From Pantoea cypripedii (GTDB lineage: Bacteria; Pseudomonadota; Gammaproteobacteria; Enterobacterales; Enterobacteriaceae), in assembly GCF_002095535.1 (NCBI RefSeq), contig NZ_MLJI01000001.1, forward strand, positions 2,097,832 through 2,161,831: a DNA stretch of 64,000 nt, given 5' to 3'. Numbering within the stretch: position 1 is the stretch's first letter; each line of letters begins with the position of its first letter. The notes beneath the pieces are model-generated. The model was not told the origin of the DNA and ran no database searches. It worked only from the letters and a program-made list of their open reading frames with translations. The position numbers and the translations under genes are program-made. Below, piece by piece: positions 1 through 8,491 of the stretch.

Positions 1-1281
1 TTGCCGCCGGGACAGCACAACATTACCCTGCGCTTGCAGGATAAAGAGGACAGCAGCCTGGTAAGCGAAAGCGCATTGACGCTGACGGTGTTACCTGATG
101 CGCTGCCAGAGCAGCAGCTTTACCATACCGAATGGATCCATACCGATTGCCTGGCAAATTACTATCAGCTGCCGGTATTCAGTGAGGAGTACTGGCAGGC
201 AGTGCGCAACTTTGTGCACAGCGCGGTGGCGCACGGCGTCAATATGATGCTGACCCCGCTGTTTACGCCGCCGCTCGATACCGCACCGGGCACAGTGCGC
301 ACTGAGGTGCAGCTGATTGATGTAGTGGATGATGGGCAAGGGGGTTACCGCTTTGGTTTTGAACGCCTGGCGCGCTGGGTGGCGTTATGCCGGGAAGAGG
401 GGATACGTGACTTTGAAATCGCCCACTTTTTCACCCAATGGGGAGCTGCTCATGCGCCGCATGTGGCGGTGCAATTGCCGAATGGCAGCCGGGAAGCGCG
501 TTTTGGCTGGCATACCGATGCGTTTGGCGAGCAATGGCGTCACTTTCTCACTGCCTTCCTGCCGCAGCTGACTGCCTGGTTTACTCAGCAGGGATTGCAG
601 GATCGGGTGTGGTTCCATATTTCCGATGAACCGACCGATCAGCATCTGGCAAACTATCGTAAAGCCAGCGACCTGCTGCGCCCGTTAATCTCCGGCTATC
701 GCACGCTGGATGCCTTGTCCGATTACGATTTCTATCGACTCGGCCTGGTGGAGAAACCCGTTACCGCCTCTGATCATCTGGAACCTTTTCTGGAGAATCA
801 GGTACCCGGCCAGTGGACCTACTATTGCTGCGCCCAGTATCTGGACGTTGCCAACCGTTTTATGGCGCAGCCGTCGGTGCGCAACCGTATCCTTGGGGTT
901 CAGCTGTGGTTGTATCGCATTGAAGGCTTTTTGCATTGGGGTTTTAACTTCTATAACAGCGAGCTGTCACGCGAAGCGATTGATCCCTTCGCCGTCACCG
1001 ATGGCTTGCAGGCGTTTCCGGCAGGCGATCCTTTCCTGGTCTATCCCGGCAAAGGTTTCACCCCTTTGCCCTCGATTCGTCTGAAAGTGCTGCTGGAAGC
1101 GTTACAGGATCTGCGGGCGTTACAATTACTGGAAAGGTTGCAGGGGCGTGCAGCAGTAGAAGCCTTAGTGGATGAGATGATGGAAATGCGCATTACCTTT
1201 AAGGCCTGGCCTGCTGATGCGGAAAAATTGCTGCGGCTGCGTCACGAGGTAAACCGGCGCATTGCTAGCAACAAGGCATAA
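1..1281 (+). CDS. DUF4091 (GH123-like) domain protein, 5' end outside window
   Basis: The frame is open from the first base to a TAA at 1279-1281, so this is the C-terminal 426 residues of a longer protein whose start lies upstream. The visible part opens with the tail of a beta-rich domain and continues into a barrel-like region with phrases typical of DUF4091: HGVNMMLTPLFTPPLDT at about residues 79-95 and FTQWGAAHAP at 144-153. The Asp-Glu pair in HISDEP (about 209-210) matches the D-E dyad of the related GH123 glycosidases. A role in glycan hydrolysis is therefore plausible, but no substrate can be read from the sequence. No signal peptide can be judged because the N-terminus is missing. 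The TetR gene follows on the same strand, but the operator between them argues for separate control. Confidence 0.8.
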   Translation: MPPGQHNITLRLQDKEDSSLVSESALTLTVLPDALPEQQLYHTEWIHTDCLANYYQLPVFSEEYWQAVRNFVHSAVAHGVNMMLTPLFTPPLDTAPGTVRTEVQLIDVVDDGQGGYRFGFERLARWVALCREEGIRDFEIAHFFTQWGAAHAPHVAVQLPNGSREARFGWHTDAFGEQWRHFLTAFLPQLTAWFTQQGLQDRVWFHISDEPTDQHLANYRKASDLLRPLISGYRTLDALSDYDFYRLGLVEKPVTASDHLEPFLENQVPGQWTYYCCAQYLDVANRFMAQPSVRNRILGVQLWLYRIEGFLHWGFNFYNSELSREAIDPFAVTDGLQAFPAGDPFLVYPGKGFTPLPSIRLKVLLEALQDLRALQLLERLQGRAAVEALVDEMMEMRITFKAWPADAEKLLRLRHEVNRRIASNKA

Positions 1282-1296
1282 CCTTACGGTTTAATG

Positions 1297-1308
1297 AACC
1301 GGGCGGTT
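1297..1308. promoter_or_regulatory. Palindromic TetR-type operator candidate
   Basis: AACCGGGCGGTT is a near-perfect inverted repeat placed 36 bases before the TetR start codon. It overlaps a second dyad, GGTTTAATGAACC at 1288-1300. Just downstream, TTATGCT (1312-1318) could serve as a -10 element, so a bound repressor would block transcription. Autoregulation by the adjacent TetR protein is inferred from position and symmetry only. Confidence 0.45.
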
Positions 1309-1344
1309 TTGTTATGCTGCCCGTTCAGCCGCAAAGAGGATGTT

Positions 1345-1971
1345 ATGCGCACACTTACCGATGAAAAAAGACAAGCCATTATGACCGCCGCCTCAGCCGT
1401 GTTTCAGGAACATGGCTACGAGCGGGCCTCAATGAATGAAGTTGCCCGCCGTGCCGGGGGGTCTAAGGCCACGTTATACAACTATTTTCCTTCCAAGGAA
1501 GCCCTGTTTGAGGCGGTGGTCAGGACTTACAGCACCCATTATCTGACCGAAGCCGCCGGGGAGATCCTCAACGACGATGGCAGCGAACTCAGCCTGGAAA
1601 GCAAACTCCATCGTTTTGGTAAAGGCATGCTGAGCGTGCTGATGACCGACAGCCAGGCACTGCAACTTTATCGCGTGGTGGTCGGTGAAGCCGGTCATTC
1701 GGATATCGGCGCGCTGTTTTATGAATCCGGCGTGCGGGAAAGTATGGAAATGCTCGCCAGCCTGATGAAAAACCATATGGAGCAAGGCGATCTGGCGGAA
1801 AATTGCCCGATGCTGCGCGCGCGCCAGTTTTCCGCGTTGCTGAAAGCCGAAGTGGATGAATTGCTGTTGAAAAAAGAGATGGATACTTTTTCTGAAAGCC
1901 GGGTCACCGAGATGGTGGCGGCGGCAGTGAACCTGTTTCTGGCCGGTGCCTGCCGCCGTACTGGCTCGTAG
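1345..1971 (+). CDS. TetR/AcrR family transcriptional regulator
   Basis: Protein of 208 residues. The start at 1345 is preferred over an in-frame ATG at 1294 because AAAGAGGA at 1333-1340 gives a good ribosome site four bases upstream, and because TetR homologues begin close to this point. The N-terminal helix-turn-helix is clear at residues 30-55 (SMNEVARRAGGSKATLYNYF, followed by PSKEALF). The C-terminal half is a helical ligand and dimerisation domain with no recognisable effector. The TAG stop codon lies inside the left arm of the following BIME, so the repeat may have set the present C-terminus. The target could be the upstream DUF4091 gene, the divergently read lipoprotein region, or only its own promoter. 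Confidence 0.88.
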   Translation: MRTLTDEKRQAIMTAASAVFQEHGYERASMNEVARRAGGSKATLYNYFPSKEALFEAVVRTYSTHYLTEAAGEILNDDGSELSLESKLHRFGKGMLSVLMTDSQALQLYRVVVGEAGHSDIGALFYESGVRESMEMLASLMKNHMEQGDLAENCPMLRARQFSALLKAEVDELLLKKEMDTFSESRVTEMVAAAVNLFLAGACRRTGS

Positions 1972-2039
1972 CGGCGCGATTTATCGCGCTATTATCAGCA
2001 GTGCCCCGGCCAAAAGCGCGCGATAAATCGCGCCGCTAC
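1968..2039. repeat. REP/BIME palindromic pair, family 1 (copy 1)
   Basis: Two 22-base arms, the left starting GTAGCGGCGCGATTTATC at 1968-1989 and its exact inverse at 2018-2039, flank a 28-base spacer. Each arm is itself a hairpin (GCGCGA-TTTA-TCGCGC). Further copies lie at 3211, 8409 and 55857, with single arms at 20546 and 47052. The element sits between the converging TetR and lipoprotein genes. Confidence 0.9.
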
Positions 2040-2052
2040 ATTAATTGAACTG

Positions 2053-2721
2053 TTACTGTAATTTTTTCAGCAGTTCCTCCGCGCCCTTATCAATGCCGGT
2101 TTCTGCGGCGCTGAGTGAGCCGAAGGTGGCTCCGATATTCATCGCATTGGGATATTGTTCCGCGACGTAGGCCAGCAGCAGTTCACCGGTTTCGGCATCA
2201 TGAATTTCCACCGCATAGTTCACATAACCACTGAGCATGCCGCGCCCGCCGCGAATCGACTGGACGATATTATACGGCCCTCCGGCAAGATCGAATTTGG
2301 TGACGGTCCCGGCAAACTGCGTAGTGGTATCCGCACCGGTCAGCGTCAGTTTGAGACGTAGCGTATTCGGGGAAGGGGACGTGGCGCTCTGAAAGCGCGT
2401 GGTTAACTCCTTGCCAAACTTCTGTTGCATATAATCGGCAAGATGGCGGCGATCGGCTTGATCCATATCGTTAAACTGGCCGTCACTGCCCTGATAAAGG
2501 CTGACTGGCTCAATAATGATCTTGCCATATTTCTTCCAGTCCACTGGCGCACTGTAGCGATAAGGGATTCTGTCGTTGTCATCCCCGGCGTTGGGACTGA
2601 GACGGGAAGACGACTCCAGGCCGGTATACTTCACCGGCGCGGTGCTGGAACATCCGGTCACACCCGCCATCAGGACCAGAGCGGCTAACCCCGCATAAAT
2701 CCCCTTCAATGATTTCTCCAC
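2053..2721 (-). CDS. DUF3313 family lipoprotein
   Basis: Protein of 222 residues with a lipoprotein signal: a short basic start, the hydrophobic stretch IYAGLAALVLMAGV, then a lipobox (VTGC) with the acylated Cys at about residue 24, followed by SS, which fits outer-membrane sorting. The mature part (VDWKKYGKIIIEPVSLY near 60-77, then AETGELLLAYVAEQ near 175-190) resembles the DUF3313 family of enterobacterial periplasmic lipoproteins. The biochemical role of that family is not established. It is transcribed alone; the upstream 130 bases are AT-rich and probably carry its promoter. Its stop lies 13 bases from the BIME. Confidence 0.82.
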   Translation of the reverse strand: MEKSLKGIYAGLAALVLMAGVTGCSSTAPVKYTGLESSSRLSPNAGDDNDRIPYRYSAPVDWKKYGKIIIEPVSLYQGSDGQFNDMDQADRRHLADYMQQKFGKELTTRFQSATSPSPNTLRLKLTLTGADTTTQFAGTVTKFDLAGGPYNIVQSIRGGRGMLSGYVNYAVEIHDAETGELLLAYVAEQYPNAMNIGATFGSLSAAETGIDKGAEELLKKLQ

Positions 2722-2848
2722 AATCCGATCCTCTTAAAAAGTAAAAATGAGTATAAAAACGCCATAATTAAACTGTACGGTATAGTTATCTTGATTTATG
2801 CTGTTTCTGTCAAGCAGATGTTGCGGCAGGTTTCTGGGGGGGCGGGGG

Positions 2849-3214
2849 ATGCACAGAACGATCATCAGCGGTGAAAACGGCATATGCCGAAATGAGGCAG
2901 ATTTATTACTGGCCGGAAACATGGCGCTGCCTTTGCGTTACGCCAGCCTGCCGTTGGGTAAAAAATTGAATAGGCTAGGGCTGAGGCTGGCACTAGCATC
3001 GCGTTGCCCGCCAGAAGTAGAAGAACAGGTGATGTGGGTCGTCAATGGCGCGATGCTGAAGGGGGAACTGCGCTACCGCAGCCCGGATGTTATGGTCACG
3101 ACATTTTTGCAGCTGCTTTATGAGTACCAGGTGAGCCGCGCGATGCCGTTACGTGCCGCCGTGCGCACCGCCGTGAAACGGTTTATGGCGGAAAATAGCG
3201 GGGTGATCCTGTAG
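2849..3214 (+). CDS. Hypothetical protein
   Basis: Open frame of 121 residues from an ATG at 2849 preceded by a G-run (GGCGGGGG) that could act as a ribosome site; an earlier in-frame ATG at 2798 has no such support. The protein is basic and mostly helical by eye, with a run of hydrophobic and Arg-rich segments (LRLALASRCPPEVEEQVMWV, then TFLQLLYEYQVSRAMPLRAA). No domain is recognised. Its TAG stop (3212-3214) lies inside the left arm of the next BIME, as for the TetR gene, so the C-terminus may have been set by that repeat. It overlaps no other convincing gene. Confidence 0.45.
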   Translation: MHRTIISGENGICRNEADLLLAGNMALPLRYASLPLGKKLNRLGLRLALASRCPPEVEEQVMWVVNGAMLKGELRYRSPDVMVTTFLQLLYEYQVSRAMPLRAAVRTAVKRFMAENSGVIL

Positions 3215-3288
3215 CGGCGCGATTTATCGCGCGGGTTTAAGCAGACGTTGAAAATGCCTGAAAAGAGCGCGATAAATCGCGCCGCTAC
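3211..3288. repeat. REP/BIME palindromic pair, family 1 (copy 2)
   Basis: Left arm at 3211-3232 and exact inverted arm at 3267-3288, spacer 34 bases. It belongs to the same family as the copy at 1968. It supplies the stop codon of the preceding open frame and lies between converging genes. Confidence 0.9.
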
Positions 3289-3328
3289 GTGTTCATGCAT
3301 TTCAGAGGCCCTGGTGTTGGCTATTATC

Positions 3329-4249
3329 TTACTGGAAGGTCACGGTTTTTTTTGGTTTTTGGTCAACAGATAAAGAGAAAACATCCGGGCGGGCATAATG
3401 TCCGACCACATCAAAGTCATAACGGGCGCGAATCAGTTCATCGGTATCAATCTGCGCACACAGCAACCCTTCGCTGCCGCGTAACGGACCGGCCAGCACA
3501 TCACCCAATGGGCCGATAATCACGCTGCCACCCTGAATCAACAGGCGCTGACTGTCCCAGCCGGGGATTTCAATACCGAGTTCTGCCGGTGACGGCTGAA
3601 TCTGACAGGCACTGAGGACAAAGCAGCGTCCTTCATGGGCGATATGCCGCATTGAGGCCTGCCACACATCGCGTTCATCCACCGTTGGCGCGCACCAGAT
3701 TTGCACCCCTTTGGCGTACATGGCGGTACGCAGCAGCGGCATATGATTTTCCCAGCAAATCGCGGCACCGATGCGCCCGGCTTGTGTGTCCAGCACTGGC
3801 AGGGTGGAACCGTCGCCCTGGCCCCAGATCAAACGTTCGGTGCCGGTTGGCATCAGTTTGCGATGTTTCGCTGCCAGTCCGGTTTCGGGTTCGAAAAATA
3901 ACGCGCTGCAATATAAGGTGCTGCCTTCGCGTTCAATCACGCCAATCACTAACGCCGCCTGGGTTCTGCGCGACAGATCCGCCAGCGCCTCGGTTTCTTT
4001 GCCCGGCACATCAATGGCGTTGGCAAAGTATTCAGCCCAGGTTTCCCGTCCCTCCGGCAGGCGATACCCCAGTTGGGTGCCAAAGGTTTCCCCTTTGGGA
4101 TAGCCGCCGAGCAGGGCTTCAGGCATCACCACCAGACGGGCACCGCTGGCGATGATTTGCTCTTCATAAGACAGAATCTTTTCTAAGGTTTGTGCTTTGC
4201 CTGCAGGGGCGGAACCCATTTGCAGCACTGCCACAGTTGAGGAGGCCAT
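3329..4249 (-). CDS. Nitrilase / carbon-nitrogen hydrolase
   Basis: Protein of 306 residues with the full nitrilase catalytic set: Glu44 ([14 protein letters not shown]), Lys131 ([12 protein letters not shown]) and Cys165 ([14 protein letters not shown]). The length and the CWENHMPL signature fit the true nitrilase branch (arylacetonitrilase/NIT-like), which turns R-CN into R-COOH and ammonia, rather than the amidase or carbamoylase branches. It is cytoplasmic, with no signal peptide. It is read divergently from a LysR regulator 86 bases away, the usual arrangement for an inducible nitrilase. Natural substrates in a plant-associated bacterium would include indole- or arylacetonitriles, but that is inference. 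Confidence 0.9.
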   Translation of the reverse strand: MASSTVAVLQMGSAPAGKAQTLEKILSYEEQIIASGARLVVMPEALLGGYPKGETFGTQLGYRLPEGRETWAEYFANAIDVPGKETEALADLSRRTQAALVIGVIEREGSTLYCSALFFEPETGLAAKHRKLMPTGTERLIWGQGDGSTLPVLDTQAGRIGAAICWENHMPLLRTAMYAKGVQIWCAPTVDERDVWQASMRHIAHEGRCFVLSACQIQPSPAELGIEIPGWDSQRLLIQGGSVIIGPLGDVLAGPLRGSEGLLCAQIDTDELIRARYDFDVVGHYARPDVFSLSVDQKPKKTVTFQ

Positions 4250-4300
4250 GGTTAATTACCTGTTGCCGAAGATAGGAACCACTGATACTCCCCGCTATAG

Positions 4301-4340
4301 TGATATGAATCAATCGCCATGGCCGCATATCTGATATGAA
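4301..4340. promoter_or_regulatory. Divergent control region with repeated TGATATGAA
   Basis: TGATATGAA occurs twice as a direct repeat (4301-4309 and 4332-4340), 31 bases or about three helical turns apart. GATATG (4302-4307) and CATATC (4326-4331) also form an inverted pair. The second copy covers the LysR ATG at 4336. This pattern between a LysR gene and its divergent nitrilase target is what an autoregulatory LysR binding region would look like. Confidence 0.4.
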
Positions 4341-5256
4341 CAACATGAATATCGAAGCACTCGATCTTAATCTCTTCAAAGTGTTTGAAGCCCTGTATGA
4401 AGAAGGCAGCGCCAGCAGAGCGGCGTTACGGCTGGGGATTACCCAGTCAGCGGTGAGTGCTGCGCTGGGCAGATTGCGCAAAATTTATGGCGACCATCTG
4501 TTTGACCGCACCGGGCGCGGTCTGCGCCCAAGTCGCCGCGCCGAGGAGTTAAAACCGATTGTCAGTGAAGCGCTGAATCGCTGTCGCCAGAGTCTTGCGC
4601 TGGCGCAGCTGGATCAGGCCGCGTTCGATGGCCGCAGCGTGGTGCTGGGCTGGTCTGATGATTATGAAATCGCGCTGGCGCGCCAGCTGATTAATCGCGT
4701 GGCGCAGGAATATCCGGGACTGCGGCTGATATTCCGGCAAATTCACAGCCGGATTGCCGCCGGGATGCTGATGAACCGCATGGTCGATTTGGCGGTTACC
4801 TCGGGAAGCGGCAGCTCGGCAGCGTTGAGTAAAGAGTTAGTGGGGGTGAATGACTACGCCTGCGTAGTGGATTTTATGCCGACCACGCCGGAACTGACTA
4901 TCGATGAGTACACCACGCTGCAACATATTCTGATTTCATCAGGGGGTATGGTGGGGATTGTCGATGAAGCGCTGGCTGAACTGGGGCTGAAACGCACGGT
5001 TGAAGCTGCCGCGACGCATTTCTCCGCCGTACCCTGGCTGATCAAAGGTTCACGGTCAATTGTGACGCTGCCCAGCCACGCCGCCCGCGCGATGGCCGAC
5101 ATGTTCGATTTACACCTGTTACGCTGCCCGATTGAATTACCTGAGTATTCGGTAGAACTGGCCTGGCGAGCCGACAGTCTCAGGGACCCGGCAGTGGCCG
5201 GGGTGAGGAATATTTTGCGTGAGTTGCTGAAAGTGATGTGTAAGCCGTCACGTTAA
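4336..5256 (+). CDS. LysR family regulator, divergent from nitrilase
   Basis: Protein of 306 residues. The winged helix lies at residues 6-65 (LDLNLFKVFEALYEEGSASR, then AALRLGITQSAVSAALGRLR), followed by the linker helix and a periplasmic-binding-protein-like effector domain. The phrase DHLFDRTGRGLRPSRRAEEL is typical of NodD/NahR-type LysR proteins. The start used is the ATG at 4336; an in-frame ATG at 4345 is possible. It is the obvious candidate regulator of the nitrilase. Its stop overlaps by four bases with the stop of the converging DadA-like gene. Confidence 0.87.
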   Translation: MNNMNIEALDLNLFKVFEALYEEGSASRAALRLGITQSAVSAALGRLRKIYGDHLFDRTGRGLRPSRRAEELKPIVSEALNRCRQSLALAQLDQAAFDGRSVVLGWSDDYEIALARQLINRVAQEYPGLRLIFRQIHSRIAAGMLMNRMVDLAVTSGSGSSAALSKELVGVNDYACVVDFMPTTPELTIDEYTTLQHILISSGGMVGIVDEALAELGLKRTVEAAATHFSAVPWLIKGSRSIVTLPSHAARAMADMFDLHLLRCPIELPEYSVELAWRADSLRDPAVAGVRNILRELLKVMCKPSR

Positions 5257-6500
5257 AAACGTCGTGACGGGCTAAACGCCTCCATCGCAATGCTGCTGCG
5301 CTCGCCGTGCATCATTTCGGCCAGCAACATCCCGGTGGCCGGACCGAGAGTAAAACCCTGATGACCATGACCAAACGCGCACCACATGCCAGGCTGGCCC
5401 GGCACTGCACCGATCACCGGTTTCATATCCGGCATACAGGGACGGGCACCTTTCCAGGGCTCAGCTTCTACGGCAGCACCCAGCGGCACCAGCTGGCGCG
5501 CCACCTGTTCCACCGCCTTAAGCTGAACAGGGGTGGCAGGTGCATCAATATCGGCCAGTTCTGCTCCGGTGGTGATGCGTAAACCGCGCGCCATCGGCGC
5601 AATCAGATAGCCCCGTTCTTCATCCAGCATCCAGTGGCGTGGCGTAGCGCCTGCTACCGGCTGGAAATGCTGATGGTAGCCACGTTTCACAAACAACGGT
5701 GGACGATAGCCAAAATCACCGGTGAGCTGCGGACTCCAGGGACCGAGTGCCACCACCACCTGACGTGCCTGCAACCAGGCTCCGTTTTGCGTTTGCACCT
5801 GCCAGCCGCCGTCCGCCGTCGGGCGCAGCGTCTGGGCGTTGCCCTGATACCAGGCGGCTCCGCGCGCCAACAACAACGTCGCATAGGCTTTCACCAGCTC
5901 GCCGGGATCACGCACCGTCAGCGGGTCACTCCAGTAAACCGCACCGCTCAGCTGCGCGCGTAACGCCGGTTCAGCAGCCTGTAATTGGGCTGCATCCAGC
6001 TTGCGATGATTCACCCCCATCGCCAGCAATTTGTCGGCATCGGCAAAAGCCGCATCACGCGGTTTATCGCTGCGAAACAGCATCAACCAGCCACGCTCAC
6101 CGAGCAAATGGCGGGCGTTGGCTGCATCCAGCAACGCTTCATGGGTATCGATCGATAAGGCGATCAACGAAGCATAGGCCGCTGCAATCGGCGCATAAGC
6201 CCGCGGTGCCGAATTGGCGTAGTAGCGCAACAGCGGTGAGATGAGGGAAGGGATTGCGCGCGGATGATAACGCACATCCAGTCGACGATTGCCCGCCACG
6301 CTGAGCAGCGTACTGACTTCACGCGGAAAGGCGTAAGGATTGACCGCCTCGCGCTGAATGATGCCCGCATTGCCATACGAGGTTTCTTCGCCAGGGGCGC
6401 GCCGGTCCAGCAGCGCGACATCATAACCGCGTTGTTGCAGATGCAGGGCACAGCTCACCCCAACCATCCCGGCCCCCAGCACTAACACATCATGCGCCAT
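5253..6500 (-). CDS. DadA-like FAD-dependent amino acid oxidoreductase
   Basis: Protein of 415 residues of the DAO superfamily. The N-terminus carries the FAD dinucleotide motif (LVLGAGMVGVSCALHL, GAG at about 9-11) followed by the DadA-like phrase ETSYGNAGIIQ. The C-terminus has the second FAD contact region (WCAFGHGHQGFTLGPATG). DadA-type enzymes oxidise D-amino acids to imines, which hydrolyse to 2-oxo acids and ammonia, passing electrons to the respiratory chain. The gene lies four bases downstream of a Rid-family gene, whose product would hydrolyse such imines, and both follow an amidase. The three probably form one transcript acting on an amide or D-amino acid derivative. The exact substrate is unknown. 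Confidence 0.85.
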   Translation of the reverse strand: MAHDVLVLGAGMVGVSCALHLQQRGYDVALLDRRAPGEETSYGNAGIIQREAVNPYAFPREVSTLLSVAGNRRLDVRYHPRAIPSLISPLLRYYANSAPRAYAPIAAAYASLIALSIDTHEALLDAANARHLLGERGWLMLFRSDKPRDAAFADADKLLAMGVNHRKLDAAQLQAAEPALRAQLSGAVYWSDPLTVRDPGELVKAYATLLLARGAAWYQGNAQTLRPTADGGWQVQTQNGAWLQARQVVVALGPWSPQLTGDFGYRPPLFVKRGYHQHFQPVAGATPRHWMLDEERGYLIAPMARGLRITTGAELADIDAPATPVQLKAVEQVARQLVPLGAAVEAEPWKGARPCMPDMKPVIGAVPGQPGMWCAFGHGHQGFTLGPATGMLLAEMMHGERSSIAMEAFSPSRRF

Positions 6501-6504
6501 CGCT

Positions 6505-6852
6505 TTACTCCGCAGTGGGTTTTTGCGCGACCACGGTGATCTCCAGCAACGCCTCCTGCAACACCAGGCCTGCCAGTACCGTGGTTCTCACCGGTAACGG
6601 ATCGCTGAACCATTTGGCATACGCCTGATTAAACGGGGCGAACAAATCGGCATCGGTGAGATACACGGTGCAGGAGAAGATATCTGCCAGGGTGCAACCC
6701 TGTTCGGCCAGCGTGGCCTGAATGGTCTGCATCACGCGTTCGGTCTGACGGCTGACTTCTGCCGCCAGCGTGCCATCTTCTTCAAACCCAATCACACCGG
6801 AGAGCCATACCTGATCACCGACCAGACGTACTTTGGAAAAAGGTAAATTCAT
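6505..6852 (-). CDS. Rid family (RidA-like) enamine/imine deaminase
   Basis: Protein of 115 residues, normal length for the YjgF/YER057c/UK114 fold. The conserved Arg in PVRTTV (about residue 92) is the residue that binds the carboxylate of the imine in RidA. The protein starts MNLPFSKVRLVGDQVWLSG, matching Rid proteins that open with a short beta hairpin. It sits between an amidase (11-base gap) and a DadA-like oxidase (4-base gap), where it would hydrolyse the 2-imino acid released by the oxidase. It is a pathway-associated paralogue, not the housekeeping ridA beside pyrB. Confidence 0.85.
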   Translation of the reverse strand: MNLPFSKVRLVGDQVWLSGVIGFEEDGTLAAEVSRQTERVMQTIQATLAEQGCTLADIFSCTVYLTDADLFAPFNQAYAKWFSDPLPVRTTVLAGLVLQEALLEITVVAQKPTAE

Positions 6853-6863
6853 GTTGTCCTCGT

Positions 6864-8363
6864 TTACTGACCTAAAGGAAGATAAAAATCCGCCATGCTG
6901 GCGATGGGTGGTGCGAGGCGCAGCGCGGCAATGTCCGGCTGCGGGCGTGCCAGTTGCGGATGCTGGCTAAATTTTTGCTCCAGCGCTTTTGCCACCCGCA
7001 GCACGCCAGTGTCGTCACCGCGCTTGCCGATGATCTGCAAACCAAACGGCATGCCCTGCGCATCCCGACCCAGGGGTAAGGAAAGGGAGGGCAGCCCGGC
7101 CAGCGAGGTGACATACGCCAGCGCCAGCCAGTGATAATAGGTTCGTGTCGGCTGGCCGTTGATTTCACGCGGATAAAGTTCGGTCCACGGACGTGGGCTG
7201 ATGGTGACCGCCGGTGACACCATATAATCATAGTCGTGAAAAAACGCTTCCCAGCGCCGATACAGCTGGGTTTGTAAATCCAGTCCGCGTGCAATATCCA
7301 GCGCGCTGTAGCGCAAGCCTTCTTCAATATTCATGCGGACGTTTTCACCCACTGACTGCGGATTTTGCTGATACAGTTCACGCGTAGCAGTAAGGAACAA
7401 CAGCGAGCGCAGGGTTTCGAAGGCTTCATTCGTTCCCTGACAATCCGGCGTCGCCTGTTCAGCGCTGGCGAACAGCGGGGCGATATGCTGCATTTTGCTG
7501 TGAAAGCAGTCCACCACACCTTGCTCGGTCGGGGCGAAGCCGAAGTCGTGGCTCCACGCCAGGCGTTGCGAGGAGAGGTCCATCGCAGCCAGAGGGAAGA
7601 ACTCCTGCGGCTGGCGCAACTGGCGTCCCGGCACCACATGCGACAGCGGATCGCGCGCATCTTCTCCCTGCATCACGCTGAACATTAAGGCAGCGTCATC
7701 CACCGTGCGTCCCATCGGACCCAGGGTGGAAATTTGCAACCAGGCGCAGCCGCGTTTTTCTGCCGGGATAAGACCCGCCGTCGGGCGGAAACCGACCACG
7801 CCATTAAAAGCCGCCGGATTACGCAGCGAACCGCCGGTATCGGAACCGGTCGCCAGCGACACCATGCCGCAGGCCAGCGCCGCCGCAGATCCGCCGGAGG
7901 ATCCTGCGGCGGAACGGGTGGTATCAAACGGGTTACCGGTGGTGCCATACACTGCGTTGCGGGAGTTTCCTCCGGCACCCCATTCCGGCACGTTGGTTTT
8001 GCCGACGATATTCGCGCCCGCCGCCCGCAACACCGCCACCAGCCGCTCATCCTGCTGTGGCACGTTGTTACGTTTTGCCACGCTGCCGTAAGTGGTCGGC
8101 AAGCCAGCGGCGTCGATCATATCCTTCACGCCGAGCGGTAAACCGTGTAACGGGCCGAGTGGTTCGCCGCGCAGCACCGCATTATCCTGCTGTTTGGCGA
8201 CGGCGCGCGCCGCAGCAAAATCGCAGGCCACCAGCGCATTCACCGCCGGATTAACCTGTCCTATCCGGTTGATGCAGCTTTCCAGCAGCTCACTCGGGGC
8301 GATGCTCTTTTCTCCAATCAGACGGCGGGCTTCAGTCGCCGGGAGATCGCATAACCTATCCAT
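6864..8363 (-). CDS. Amidase signature family enzyme
   Basis: Protein of 499 residues with the complete Ser-cisSer-Lys triad: Lys80 (LPLGVKDMID), Ser155 (AAGSSGGSAAA) and nucleophile Ser179 (GSDTGGSLRNP). The family hydrolyses aliphatic or aryl amides to acid and ammonia; length and sequence do not define the substrate. It is cytoplasmic. It is the first gene of a probable amidase-Rid-DadA operon; the upstream MFS gene is separated by 128 bases that hold a BIME. Being next to a nitrilase and an MFS importer, it fits a nitrile/amide or amino acid amide scavenging unit (inference). Confidence 0.9.
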   Translation of the reverse strand: MDRLCDLPATEARRLIGEKSIAPSELLESCINRIGQVNPAVNALVACDFAAARAVAKQQDNAVLRGEPLGPLHGLPLGVKDMIDAAGLPTTYGSVAKRNNVPQQDERLVAVLRAAGANIVGKTNVPEWGAGGNSRNAVYGTTGNPFDTTRSAAGSSGGSAAALACGMVSLATGSDTGGSLRNPAAFNGVVGFRPTAGLIPAEKRGCAWLQISTLGPMGRTVDDAALMFSVMQGEDARDPLSHVVPGRQLRQPQEFFPLAAMDLSSQRLAWSHDFGFAPTEQGVVDCFHSKMQHIAPLFASAEQATPDCQGTNEAFETLRSLLFLTATRELYQQNPQSVGENVRMNIEEGLRYSALDIARGLDLQTQLYRRWEAFFHDYDYMVSPAVTISPRPWTELYPREINGQPTRTYYHWLALAYVTSLAGLPSLSLPLGRDAQGMPFGLQIIGKRGDDTGVLRVAKALEQKFSQHPQLARPQPDIAALRLAPPIASMADFYLPLGQ

Positions 8364-8408
8364 CGCATCATCCTTCTTTGGTTAATATATTCAGGTTCGC
8401 ACTGATGT

Positions 8409-8481
8409 GTAGCGGCGCGATTTATCGCGCAGGTTTTTTAGGTGCTCAATTCAAAAGATGCGCAATAAATTGCGCCGCTAC
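8409..8481. repeat. REP/BIME palindromic pair, family 1 (copy 3)
   Basis: Left arm at 8409-8430 is identical to the other family-1 copies. The right arm (8460-8481) is slightly degenerate (GCGCAATAAATTGCGCCGC). It lies between the MFS gene and the amidase gene, which run in the same direction, so it may stabilise or separate the two messages. Confidence 0.88.
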
Positions 8482-8491
8482 GTCAGGTGCC

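Noticed and set aside
1968..3288. Repeated palindromes as a possible CRISPR array
   Set aside because: Repeats are inverted pairs scattered between genes, without regular spacers or cas genes; they are REP/BIME elements.
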